Assembly (NCBI RefSeq): GCF_003071065.1
Contig: NZ_QCXX01000001.1
Coordinates: forward strand, 678,971-742,970
DNA: 64,000 nt
Direction of reading: 5' to 3'
DNA from: Sphingobacterium athyrii
GTDB taxonomy: Bacteria > Bacteroidota > Bacteroidia > Sphingobacteriales > Sphingobacteriaceae
Shown: positions 1 to 7,646 of the stretch, piece after piece
How positions within the stretch are numbered: the stretch's first letter is position 1
Layout: each line of letters starts with the position of its first letter
The notes under the pieces: generated by a model
What the model was told of the DNA's origin: nothing
Database searches by the model: none
Seen by the model: the letters and a program-made list of their open reading frames with translations, nothing else
Program-made: the position numbers and the translations under genes

Positions 1-1
1 G

Positions 2-1033
2 CATCTTTTGAGTGACATCATCATTCTGTCGATCCTTGGTGTACTTTGTGGTGCTGAATCCTGGGATTCCATTGAGGCTTTCGGTAAAACCAAGCTTGGT
101 TTTCTCAAAGGTTTTCTCAAACTGCCTCATGGGATTCCCTCACACGACACGATCAATCGTGTCTTCAGCGGTCTTCGGCCCAAGTTGTTTGAAAAAATGT
201 TCGTAGAATGGGCAGGTAGCCTGAAGAATGAGTCGATCAAAAAGGAGGTCATCAGTATAGATGGGAAGAGCATTAGGGGTTCAAGGGATAGTTTTCATTC
301 CCAGAGTCCAATACACATGGTGAGCGCATGGGCATCCAGTAATGAGCTGGTATTGGGACAATTGAAAGTCTCTGATAAGAGCAACGAGATCACCGCAATC
401 CCCCTTTTATTGGAACTGCTGGACATAGAAGGGAGCATCGTGACCATAGATGCTATGGGTACCCAAGTCGATATTGCACAGAAGATCGTAGAGAACAAGG
501 CGGATTATATCCTATCGGTCAAGGGAAACCAACAGGAACTATCGGATCAGATAAAGGGTCGATTTGAAAACCAGCTTCCAGCAGACGCAGATCTCGCCCA
601 GGAGAAAGGGCACGGACGCATAGAAAGCCGTAAATGCGAGGTGATCACCGACCTTACCTTCATAGACAACAGTATTTCATGGGCTTCAATAAAATCGGTG
701 GTACGCATAAGTTCCACAAGGGAGATAGGAAACAAGGTGACCACAGAACAGCGCTATTATATCAGCAGCTTGAGTGAAAAAGCGGCACATTTCAATAGTT
801 ATATCAGGTTACACTGGGGCGTGGAAAACAAGTTGCACTGGTCACTGGATATGATATTTAATGAGGACAGGCAAAGAAAGAGAACAAAGAATGCGGCCGA
901 CAACTTCTCATATATTAGAAAAATAGGACTTAATCTGCTCAAAAAGGATACATCAAAGGGCTCATTGGTCACAAAGAGACTCAAAGCGGGATGGGATGAT
1001 AAGTATCTAATGCAAATTTTTAATCAAATTTAA
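2..1033 (+). CDS. ISAs1-family transposase, 5' partial
   Basis: DDE transposase that would cut and move the insertion sequence. The reading frame is open to the window edge, with His-Leu before the TTG at 8, so the protein is N-terminally incomplete; family members are about 370-380 residues and about 340 are visible here. The N-terminal H-repeat-associated domain (LSDIIILSILGVLCGAESW) is followed by a catalytic core with candidate acidic residues in VISIDGKSIRG, IVTIDAMGTQ and the HWGVENKLHWSLD...NEDR region. No stop or frameshift interrupts the visible part, so the copy may be functional. The stop codon overlaps the presumed right terminal repeat, as is common in compact elements. Confidence 0.9.
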   Translation, partial: HLLSDIIILSILGVLCGAESWDSIEAFGKTKLGFLKGFLKLPHGIPSHDTINRVFSGLRPKLFEKMFVEWAGSLKNESIKKEVISIDGKSIRGSRDSFHSQSPIHMVSAWASSNELVLGQLKVSDKSNEITAIPLLLELLDIEGSIVTIDAMGTQVDIAQKIVENKADYILSVKGNQQELSDQIKGRFENQLPADADLAQEKGHGRIESRKCEVITDLTFIDNSISWASIKSVVRISSTREIGNKVTTEQRYYISSLSEKAAHFNSYIRLHWGVENKLHWSLDMIFNEDRQRKRTKNAADNFSYIRKIGLNLLKKDTSKGSLVTKRLKAGWDDKYLMQIFNQI

Positions 1034-1047
1034 ATGCGTTGACCCTG
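1031..1047. repeat. Presumed right terminal inverted repeat of the ISAs1 element
   Basis: The 17 bases starting at the transposase stop codon end in GACCCTG. The A-rich bases at 1048-1057 would be the place for an 8-10 bp target duplication, but the matching left end is not in view. Confidence 0.5.
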
Positions 1048-1064
1048 TGAAAAAAACAGTTTAA

Positions 1065-1096
1065 ATTGAGCGTATCATTAATATTTACTACCTTTG
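1065..1096 (+). promoter_or_regulatory. Bacteroidota-type promoter of queE
   Basis: ATTG at 1065-1068, a 20-base spacer and TACCTTTG at 1089-1096 match the primary sigma factor consensus TTTG-N19-21-TAnnTTTG. The predicted start of transcription is near 1103, about 12 bases before the queE ATG. It begins 18 bases after the IS end, so insertion left the core promoter intact but may have removed upstream control sequence. Confidence 0.65.
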
Positions 1097-1114
1097 CAGA
1101 CTCAAATTTTAACT

Positions 1115-1738
1115 ATGTCGAATCAAGTACCAGAAGACGGAACACGATTACCTTTGATGGAAGAGTTCTACACCATCCAAGGGGAAGGTTTCCACACCGG
1201 GACTGCTGCTTATTTCATCAGATTGGGTGGCTGTGATGTGGGCTGCCATTGGTGCGATGTAAAAGAAAGCTGGGATGCATCTATCCATCCGCTTACAGCG
1301 GCAGATTCAATTATTGAAAATGCCAAGAAATATCCCGCTAAAACAGTTGTTATTACAGGTGGAGAGCCATTGATCTATAATTTGGATTACCTCACTAAGG
1401 GGCTGCATGCTGCCGGAATAAAAACTTTTATCGAAACATCCGGCGCATATCCTCTAAGTGGAGAATGGGATTGGATCTGCCTGTCTCCAAAAAAATTCAA
1501 AGCACCAAGAAAAGACGTACTTGATGCAGCCGGAGAGCTCAAAGTGATCGTTTTCAATAAAAGCGACTTTGCCTGGGGAGAAGAATATGCACAATTGGTC
1601 GGTCCGAATTGCAAATTATACCTTCAGCCGGAATGGTCCAAATCCAAAGAAATGACCCCGTCCATTATTGACTACGTCAAAGAAAATCCGAAATGGGACA
1701 TCTCCCTACAGACACACAAATTTCTGAATATTCCTTAA
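1115..1738 (+). CDS. queE: 7-carboxy-7-deazaguanine synthase (QueE)
   Basis: Radical SAM enzyme that converts 6-carboxytetrahydropterin to 7-carboxy-7-deazaguanine in the preQ0/queuosine pathway. The 207-residue protein has the 4Fe-4S ligands as CDVGCHWC (C40, C44, C47), spaced CX3CX2C as in the family, preceded by FYTIQGEGFHTG. GGEP and a C-terminal LQTHKFLNIP are also present. I chose the ATG at 1115 rather than the upstream in-frame TTG at 1094, because that TTG lies inside the promoter -7 element. It is transcribed alone between the IS and a terminator. queA, a later gene of the same tRNA modification, lies 9 kb away. Confidence 0.95.
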   Translation: MSNQVPEDGTRLPLMEEFYTIQGEGFHTGTAAYFIRLGGCDVGCHWCDVKESWDASIHPLTAADSIIENAKKYPAKTVVITGGEPLIYNLDYLTKGLHAAGIKTFIETSGAYPLSGEWDWICLSPKKFKAPRKDVLDAAGELKVIVFNKSDFAWGEEYAQLVGPNCKLYLQPEWSKSKEMTPSIIDYVKENPKWDISLQTHKFLNIP

Positions 1739-1762
1739 ACAGAATATAAAAATAGTGATTAC

Positions 1763-1803
1763 AAAAAAAAGCATTCAATCATCGACATCGAATGCTTTTT
1801 TTG
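1763..1803. terminator. Intrinsic terminator after queE
   Basis: GCATTC (1771-1776) and GAATGC (1790-1795) form a stem flanked by an A-run on the left and a T-run on the right, so it can act in both directions: for queE and for the minus-strand gene ending at 1841. Confidence 0.8.
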
Positions 1804-1840
1804 TCATAACTGACAGCTGTTTATCTCAATAAACTCTAAA

Positions 1841-3088
1841 TTATTTCACATATTCTTTTATAAATGCATCAAATTCAAGCGTTTTTGTCTCCTCTCCTTC
1901 CTTATCCCGTACCAGAACTTTACCTGCACTGTCTACATCCAAAAACAACAGGTTAGGCTGAACAATAATTTTTCCATGCTCATCCAATAATCCTATTTTT
2001 CCTTCTTCTGAAAACATCAAATAATTACCCAAAAACTTGCTTATGTTTTCTTTTTTATCCAGTAAAACCTTCCCTTCTTGTGTAACGAGTCCAAAATTTC
2101 CATCTTTCTGAAAAATAGCCAATCTTTCCGTTGCCGGAGTGAGCCAGTCAAACCCTGTTTTGTTCACTTTGTTCCCCTTTTTATCCAGTAGCCAGAAGTA
2201 ATTATCCTTATCTGAAACGATGGCAGTCTGATCATTAAAATAAGCCAAGGAAAAAAGTGAACAGGATAGCACTTCCTGTCCCGTTGTGCTCTTTATCCCA
2301 TAATATTCATCATTCGTTTCCTTATCTTTCACCATGACCCATTTAAGCGATCTATCCAAAGGAAAAGTATCTTCAAATAAACTCACATCGTCGCCACCCT
2401 CCACAGGACCATCACCTGAAATATCAACAACTTTAATATCCTGAGGCAATCGGAAATCTTTTGTACCGGACACGTTAGCCACTTTAGTTGTCTCGAAACC
2501 CAAATCAGCATTTGCACCTAACGACAATTTTAGCACAGCGCCCGGAAGATCATTGACAAACGAAAAAGCGGTCATATAATAGGTAGGTACCGCTTCCGAA
2601 TACCAAACGGTGGCTTCAGCCGAATCTGCCTGATTTTTGATAAATAATTTTGCTTTTTTACAGGTCACTCCAGCTACATTTTCAATCTCACCTAGATCTT
2701 GCATCCATACATAGGGACCTTCAGATTCTTTCAATCTATTGCTCACAATTTTATAGGATGGGTGATAAGATTCCGCCGTGACAATATCGTCCCCTGCCGA
2801 AAAAGAATATGTTTTTGCCAATTTTCTATTCAAAATAGCATGCTCCTTTTGATTAATCACAGCAGAAGAATAATCGGCATCGGCTAAGATCTCAACATTC
2901 TTATAAGCCATCTTTCCTTTTAGAAAAGGCTCATAAAACTCTTTCGCAAATTCAGGAATCTCATTTTCAAATTTTTCAGGAGAAATCTCCCCTTTAAACA
3001 CCAACTCCATCTGCCATTGCTTATCCTGTCCATGTACTATAGGAATGGACAAGCCGAACAACAACGCTACTTTGAATAAATTCTGCAT
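1841..3088 (-). CDS. Exported protein with GLPGLI-like and WG-repeat-like regions
   Basis: About 414 residues. The start at 3088 (MQNLFKVALLFGLSIPIVHG) is preferred over one at 3130 because it gives a clean signal peptide. The first half resembles the GLPGLI family of Bacteroidota exported proteins: a 'YKIVSNR' strand, a 'VAGVTCKKAKL' segment, then VWYSEAVPTYY and NDLPGAVLKLSL with the conserved LPG. The second half has degenerate WG/KWG-type beta repeats (YFWLLDKKGNKV, NFGLVTQEGKVL, KIGLLDEHGKII). Joining the two in one exported chain is unusual. No catalytic motif is visible. It is likely periplasmic or surface associated; function is unknown. Confidence 0.7.
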   Translation of the reverse strand: MQNLFKVALLFGLSIPIVHGQDKQWQMELVFKGEISPEKFENEIPEFAKEFYEPFLKGKMAYKNVEILADADYSSAVINQKEHAILNRKLAKTYSFSAGDDIVTAESYHPSYKIVSNRLKESEGPYVWMQDLGEIENVAGVTCKKAKLFIKNQADSAEATVWYSEAVPTYYMTAFSFVNDLPGAVLKLSLGANADLGFETTKVANVSGTKDFRLPQDIKVVDISGDGPVEGGDDVSLFEDTFPLDRSLKWVMVKDKETNDEYYGIKSTTGQEVLSCSLFSLAYFNDQTAIVSDKDNYFWLLDKKGNKVNKTGFDWLTPATERLAIFQKDGNFGLVTQEGKVLLDKKENISKFLGNYLMFSEEGKIGLLDEHGKIIVQPNLLFLDVDSAGKVLVRDKEGEETKTLEFDAFIKEYVK

Positions 3089-3230
3089 AAGACTGATAAA
3101 TATGTAGCTAAATAACAAAAGATAGACCAAAAAGCCTATCCTTCCTTTATATTTTTTATTTATTTGTTTTTTATTCCGCTATTTTTTGCAAAAGGGGTAA
3201 AAAAAGAAATACACCTAAATGAAATGAAAA

Positions 3231-4304
3231 CTATAATATTACCGTTTGCTGGGTTTTCACAGCCTCATCGCAAGCGAGCGCGATGCGTAAACTATTGATG
3301 GCGTCTTCCATGGAAGAAGACAGGTCAAGATCCGCTAAAATCGCCTGCTGAAAGAAGCGTTGCTCCCTGTTACACAATTCCTGATGATCTGGTTCATCAG
3401 ACAAGTTTATCCATTCATCTCCTTTGATAAATTCATTGCGTTGATCTAAATCAGCATAATGCACCCTTAAACTTTCTGTTTGCGTATGCGATGCGACCGA
3501 ATCCGATTTGCCTTCGTCACTAGCTTTGTTTGCTACAATGGACACCGATCCCCGGGGGCCGAAAACGTCTTTTACAAAAAATGCATTTTGGCTCACCATA
3601 GGGCCCCATCCAGCTTCGTACCAACCGACAGACCCGTCCTCAAAATGCAACTGGAGCTGACCATAATTATAGTTCCACGCCGGAATATCGTCAGTGAGTC
3701 GGGCACCTATCGCCGAAACACGTACCGGCTTAACGCCTGCCATCTGACACATCACATCAATGTAGTGAACACCACAGTCAACAATTGGACTCAGACTTGA
3801 CATCAGATTGCGATGAACATTCCACATGTAACCATGGCTTTGTTGATTGAGGTTCATCCGCATGACCAAAGGTTTTCCCATAGTCTTTGCGACCTCGATA
3901 AACTTAATCCACGAGGGGTGGTAACGCAGAATATATCCTACCACCAGTTTTTTACCATATTTTATGGCAGCATTCACGACTTCTTCGGCTGAGCTTACAT
4001 CCTCCGCCAAGGGCTTCTCAATGAAAACATGAGCGCCTGATTCGAAAGCCTTAATCGCGTAGTCCTTATGGGTATCCGGATAGGTCGCAATACAGACAGC
4101 ATCAGGTTTTGTTTGTTCCAATGCGGACTCGTAGGATTCAAACAAAGGGTATTCGGAACCTAATTCTGCATTAAGTCTATTTTTGCTATCACCTCTAGCA
4201 ACCAGACCAACGATCTCAAATCCTTCTAGATCATGATAAGCCTTGGCATGAGAAGCACCCATATTACCACAGCCCACCACCAATATTCTAATAACTTGCA
4301 TCAA
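3231..4304 (-). CDS. Gfo/Idh/MocA-family oxidoreductase (cytoplasmic)
   Basis: NAD(P)-dependent dehydrogenase of the glucose-fructose oxidoreductase/inositol dehydrogenase family, 357 residues. The N-terminal Rossmann motif is ILVVGCGNMGASHAKAY, and the family EKP motif is in FIEKPLAEDV near residue 95, where the Lys contacts the substrate. The C-terminal domain carries GVHYIDVMCQMAG, with the His expected in the active site. There is no signal peptide, unlike the second family member at 30811. It follows the PAP2 gene by 25 bases on the same strand, so the two may be co-transcribed. The substrate (a sugar, inositol or amino sugar) cannot be told from sequence. Confidence 0.85.
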   Translation of the reverse strand: MMQVIRILVVGCGNMGASHAKAYHDLEGFEIVGLVARGDSKNRLNAELGSEYPLFESYESALEQTKPDAVCIATYPDTHKDYAIKAFESGAHVFIEKPLAEDVSSAEEVVNAAIKYGKKLVVGYILRYHPSWIKFIEVAKTMGKPLVMRMNLNQQSHGYMWNVHRNLMSSLSPIVDCGVHYIDVMCQMAGVKPVRVSAIGARLTDDIPAWNYNYGQLQLHFEDGSVGWYEAGWGPMVSQNAFFVKDVFGPRGSVSIVANKASDEGKSDSVASHTQTESLRVHYADLDQRNEFIKGDEWINLSDEPDHQELCNREQRFFQQAILADLDLSSSMEDAINSLRIALACDEAVKTQQTVIL

Positions 4305-4329
4305 TTATTCGTTTAAACAAATTTCTATT

Positions 4330-4920
4330 TTATTTTCTTAATCCATCCAATGCAAAAGCAGAGCCTGCTCCCAACACCGCACCAGCCAGTACATCTGTAG
4401 GATAATGCACACCCAAATACATTCTGGAATAGCCAACACTAGAAGCCCAGAGTAATGAAGGAGCAACAACATACCATTTTGAATAGGCACGGGATAATGC
4501 GGAAGCTGTCGCAAATGCTGATGAGGTGTGCCCGGAAGGGAAAGAATAGCCGCTGGCTGTGCGAACGGATATAAAGTTTGGATATTTTTTAAATGGCCGG
4601 CTCCGTTTGATCAAATGTTTTATTCCCACATTAACTAATGCCGTTACAGCGGTACTACTCGCTACGTAAAGTGCATTTTGACGCATTGCTTTGTCATTAT
4701 TAATAGCTCCCGCAACTAATAGACCTACGGGTACAGCCACCTGCACATAGTTATTGATATCAGAAAGCACCTTAAAAGTTTGTGTCTGGGGCTCGGTTCT
4801 TGTTTCGGCAATAGACTCCAAAATACGGATATCTAATGTAGAAGCTGGCCTCTCCTGAGCCAGCGTAAAACCAGACAGACAGGTCATCCAGCTTACTAAA
4901 ATAAATGCTATTCTTTTCAT
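4330..4920 (-). CDS. PAP2-family phosphatase
   Basis: Membrane or periplasmic acid phosphatase, probably acting on lipid phosphates such as undecaprenyl pyrophosphate or phosphatidic acid. The three PAP2 motifs are intact in the 196 residues: KRSRP (105-109), PSGH (128-131) and SR...H...D (165-176), which supply the phosphate-binding Arg/Lys and the catalytic His pair. The N-terminus to about residue 21 reads as a signal peptide, and residues 60-72 and 148-162 are hydrophobic. Its gene starts the transcription unit that continues into the oxidoreductase. UppP/BacA-type function and lipid A phosphatase function are both possible. Confidence 0.85.
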   Translation of the reverse strand: MKRIAFILVSWMTCLSGFTLAQERPASTLDIRILESIAETRTEPQTQTFKVLSDINNYVQVAVPVGLLVAGAINNDKAMRQNALYVASSTAVTALVNVGIKHLIKRSRPFKKYPNFISVRTASGYSFPSGHTSSAFATASALSRAYSKWYVVAPSLLWASSVGYSRMYLGVHYPTDVLAGAVLGAGSAFALDGLRK

Positions 4921-5192
4921 CTATACAGATTCTTTATTATACTTTACTTCATTTAACACAGTAAAACTATGCATGGCACTATAACTATTGAAGTCATCAT
5001 ATCGCTGATACTTGCGGTTCCTTACCCAGCTCGGCCTATAGGCAATGGAAACTTAAAAAGACTTCATTTGTTAAAAATAAGGAATTTTCTAAGAGTTGTC
5101 AGTCTATGTTTCAAACTTTATAGAAAACAGGCAGAAATTTTAGCGATTTAAACCGTCACAGCCTGGATCCTTAAACTTTTTAAAATGATATT

Positions 5193-5224
5193 TTTGTATT
5201 TCCCATTAATTTGCTATACATTTG
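5193..5224 (+). promoter_or_regulatory. Promoter of the histidine leader and hisGD
   Basis: TTTG at 5193-5196, a 20-base spacer and TACATTTG at 5217-5224 give a near-perfect Bacteroidota promoter. Transcription should begin around 5231, about 15 bases before the leader peptide ATG and about 155 bases before hisG. The stretch 4921-5192 upstream shows nothing convincing; a possible 60-codon frame at 4969 has no family resemblance. Confidence 0.75.
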
Positions 5225-5245
5225 CTATCAGTTATTAATACAAAC

Positions 5246-5311
5246 ATGGTCTATACCTACGTACATCATTTTCATTTGCATCATCGCCATTGTGGCGATA
5301 TGTTAATTTAA
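5246..5311 (+). CDS. hisL: Histidine operon leader peptide
   Basis: A 21-codon frame (ATG...TAA) directly downstream of the promoter and 77 bases before hisG. It encodes six histidines within nine residues (positions 7, 8, 10, 12, 13 and 15). Such a run in front of the first histidine biosynthesis gene is the hallmark of translation-coupled attenuation: ribosomes stall at His codons when charged tRNA-His is scarce. The name hisL is used by analogy with the enterobacterial leader; sequence similarity is not claimed. It is below the usual annotation length limit and would be missed by gene callers. Confidence 0.8.
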   Translation: MVYTYVHHFHLHHRHCGDMLI

Positions 5312-5326
5312 TGTGTTCTTACGTAG
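5257..5326 (+). promoter_or_regulatory. Candidate his attenuator structures
   Basis: Two RNA pairings can be drawn. A hairpin ATCGCCA/TGGCGAT (5283-5289 with 5293-5299) covers the last His codon of the leader. A long-range stem CTACGTA/TACGTAG (5257-5263 with 5320-5326) encloses the leader codons. A ribosome stalled on the His codons would disturb both. No U-run terminator follows, so control may act on hisG translation or through Rho rather than by intrinsic termination; this last step is inference. Confidence 0.5.
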
Positions 5327-5388
5327 AATACCTTCCCTCTTGTTTGATTTCTTATTATTAATAATTTACTGCTAACATTTATAAAGCG

Positions 5389-6240
5389 TTGAAAAATCTT
5401 AAAATTGCTATCCAAAAATCGGGTAGGTTAAACGAAAAATCTGTTCAATTACTGAAAAACTGTGGTTTAGATTTCGAAAACTACAAAAGCTCCTTAATTA
5501 CCACTGTGGGCAACTTCCCCCTAGAAATATTATTTCTCAGAGATGATGATATTCCGGGTTATGTCGAACAAGGAATAGCTGATCTTGGTATTGTAGGTGA
5601 AAATATCATTGATGAAACCGAATCAAAAGTAGAATATATTAAACGCCTTGGCTTCGGAAAATGCACCTTAAAACTAGCGATACCGAAAGATAGTTCCATT
5701 CAGGACATCAAAGACCTTAACGGCAAAGCAATCGCAACCTCTTACCCTAATATTCTTAAAAATTTTCTTGACGATTACAAAATCAACGCAGATATACGAT
5801 TGATATCCGGATCTGTTGAAATTTCACCCGGTCTGGGGCTTAGCGACGCAATATGTGATATTGTTTCCACAGGTGGAACATTGAAAAGCAATGGTTTAAA
5901 ACCTTTTGCAGATGTCAAAAATTCGGAAGCAATTTTAGTTGGACGAAAAGGACTCGAAGGAAACGAAATCCTGACCGAATTAGTTCAACGCATCGAATCA
6001 GTTCTGCTTGCCAAGGAGACCAAATATGTGGTTTTGAATGTAGAGAAGAAAAACCTTCCCGCAATCACTTCACTATTACATGGTGTAAAAAGTCCAACTG
6101 TAGTTCCATTGGCTGAAGAAGGCTGGGTAGCCGTACACACCGTTATTACGGAGGACGATTTTTGGGATAAAATCAACAAATTAAAAGCTGAGGGTGCGCA
6201 GGGTATTGTTGTGATGCCAATCGAAAAAATCATTCTTTAA
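5389..6240 (+). CDS. hisG: ATP phosphoribosyltransferase, long form (HisG)
   Basis: First enzyme of histidine synthesis, joining ATP and PRPP to phosphoribosyl-ATP. At 283 residues it is the long form with a C-terminal regulatory domain (about residues 210-283), known in the family to bind histidine for feedback inhibition, so HisZ is not needed. Motifs include KIAIQKSGRL at the N-terminus and the PRPP-binding region around ICDIVSTGGTLKSNGL. The start is a TTG codon at 5389, the only start that keeps the conserved N-terminus; a weak start may be part of translational control by the leader. hisD follows after 21 bases. Confidence 0.95.
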   Translation: MKNLKIAIQKSGRLNEKSVQLLKNCGLDFENYKSSLITTVGNFPLEILFLRDDDIPGYVEQGIADLGIVGENIIDETESKVEYIKRLGFGKCTLKLAIPKDSSIQDIKDLNGKAIATSYPNILKNFLDDYKINADIRLISGSVEISPGLGLSDAICDIVSTGGTLKSNGLKPFADVKNSEAILVGRKGLEGNEILTELVQRIESVLLAKETKYVVLNVEKKNLPAITSLLHGVKSPTVVPLAEEGWVAVHTVITEDDFWDKINKLKAEGAQGIVVMPIEKIIL

Positions 6241-6261
6241 ACTTGACCGATTCTGACGACC

Positions 6262-7554
6262 ATGTTAAAAAAATATGATTACCAATCTTTAAAAGAAGAG
6301 GAACGACAACAGCTGGTTGCCCGGAATACAGACCCGAACAACGCAATTCAGGATGTCGTCCAGGATATTATTCAAAAGGTACGCATACAAGGTGACACTG
6401 TACTTCGTGAGTATGCCGAAAAATTTGACAAAGTACAGCTTGACAAACTCTTTTTGGATGCGGATGACATAGATGAGCTAGCGGCAACCATACAGCGCGA
6501 CCAACAGCGCGCTTTGGAAATCGCATTCCAGAATATCCACCGATTCCATAGCACGCAGCTTAAAAGAGAACGCACGGTCGAGACAATGCCGGGCGTAAAA
6601 TGCTGGCGGGAAATACGTCCAATTGAAAAAGTAGGCCTGTATATCCCCGGAGGTTCTGCAGTATTGCCGAGCACATTATTGATGCTGGGTATCCCGGCTC
6701 GCATCGCGGGATGTAAGGAAATCGTAGTTTGTTCACCGCCACAATCCAATGGAAAGATTAATGGATTTGTCGCTTATTGTTTGAAATTACTCAATATAAA
6801 GCGGATCTACCTTGTTGGTGGCGCGCAGGCGGTGGCAGCCATGGCGTTCGGTACGCAATCTATTCCGAAAGTCGACAAAATCTTTGGCCCTGGCAATCAG
6901 TTTGTCACCAAGGCAAAGTCAATCATACAAGGATTAACGAATGTTAGTATAGATATGCCTGCCGGCCCATCTGAGGTACTTGTCATTGCTGACGAATCCG
7001 CCAACCCCGCATTCGTAGCGGCGGACCTCCTCGCACAGGCAGAGCACGGAGCAGACAGTCAGGCCGTATTAGTTGCGACTTCCACGGCTATAGTAGATGC
7101 CGTTAATACGCAAATCGAGACACAATTAACGGTTTTGCCACGCAAGGAACTTGCCTCAAGAGCAATTGAAAACTCCTATGCTGTCACGGTTGGCAACCTC
7201 CAGGAGGCCATTCAGTTTTCAAATGAATACGCTCCGGAGCACCTTATCCTTGAAACGGATCAATGGGAATCCCTGACACGTCATATCAGTAATGCAGGCT
7301 CGGTCTTCTTAGGACACCTTACCCCAGAAAGTGCCGGTGACTACGCATCAGGCACGAACCATACATTGCCGACATCCGGATACGCGCGGTCCTATTCCGG
7401 TGTTTCCGTGGATTCTTTTGTAAAAAAAATAACATTTCAGCATATCAATGAGACCGGACTTCAACAAATCGGATCTACGGTCGAAATACTTGCCGAGCTC
7501 GAAGGACTACAAGCACATAAAAATGCTGTTTCCATCCGCACCGAACAGGTATAA
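6262..7554 (+). CDS. hisD: Histidinol dehydrogenase (HisD)
   Basis: Catalyses the last two steps of histidine synthesis, NAD-dependent oxidation of L-histidinol to histidine. The protein is full length (430 residues). It contains the family signature around DMPAGPSEVLVIADESANPAFVAADLLAQAEHG, split here as PAGPSEVLVIAD and DLLAQAEHG with zinc-site Gln and His, and EYAPEHLIL with the catalytic Glu-His pair. It is the second and last gene of this unit: a strong terminator follows within 20 bases, so the other his genes must be elsewhere. Confidence 0.96.
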   Translation: MLKKYDYQSLKEEERQQLVARNTDPNNAIQDVVQDIIQKVRIQGDTVLREYAEKFDKVQLDKLFLDADDIDELAATIQRDQQRALEIAFQNIHRFHSTQLKRERTVETMPGVKCWREIRPIEKVGLYIPGGSAVLPSTLLMLGIPARIAGCKEIVVCSPPQSNGKINGFVAYCLKLLNIKRIYLVGGAQAVAAMAFGTQSIPKVDKIFGPGNQFVTKAKSIIQGLTNVSIDMPAGPSEVLVIADESANPAFVAADLLAQAEHGADSQAVLVATSTAIVDAVNTQIETQLTVLPRKELASRAIENSYAVTVGNLQEAIQFSNEYAPEHLILETDQWESLTRHISNAGSVFLGHLTPESAGDYASGTNHTLPTSGYARSYSGVSVDSFVKKITFQHINETGLQQIGSTVEILAELEGLQAHKNAVSIRTEQV

Positions 7555-7571
7555 TTTTGTGGAATTGAAAA

Positions 7572-7611
7572 AATAAAAAAAAGCGGCCGCACCTTGTACG
7601 ACCGCTTTTTT
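7572..7611. terminator. Terminator closing hisG-hisD
   Basis: AAGCGG (7581-7586) pairs with CCGCTT (7602-7607); an A-run precedes and a T-run follows, so it works in both directions and also serves the minus-strand lipoprotein gene ending at 7647. Confidence 0.85.
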
Positions 7612-7646
7612 ACGCTTCTGAATCAGACATAAAATCCATAGGAAAA

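Larger units (their letters stand above)
1..1047 (+). mobile_element. ISAs1-family insertion sequence, right part
   Basis: The element runs in from beyond the left edge and contains most of one transposase gene. Its right end is placed at 1047 because ATGCGTTGACCCTG, just after the stop codon, read on the other strand begins CAGGGTCAACGCAT, which resembles ISAs1-family termini (family knowledge). The left end lies outside the window, so neither the paired terminal repeat nor the target duplication can be checked. Sequence immediately to the right carries the queE promoter. Confidence 0.75.

Noticed and set aside
4969..5151. 60-codon frame upstream of the his promoter
   Set aside because: No family resemblance and no promoter of its own; sequence looks random with respect to codon use.
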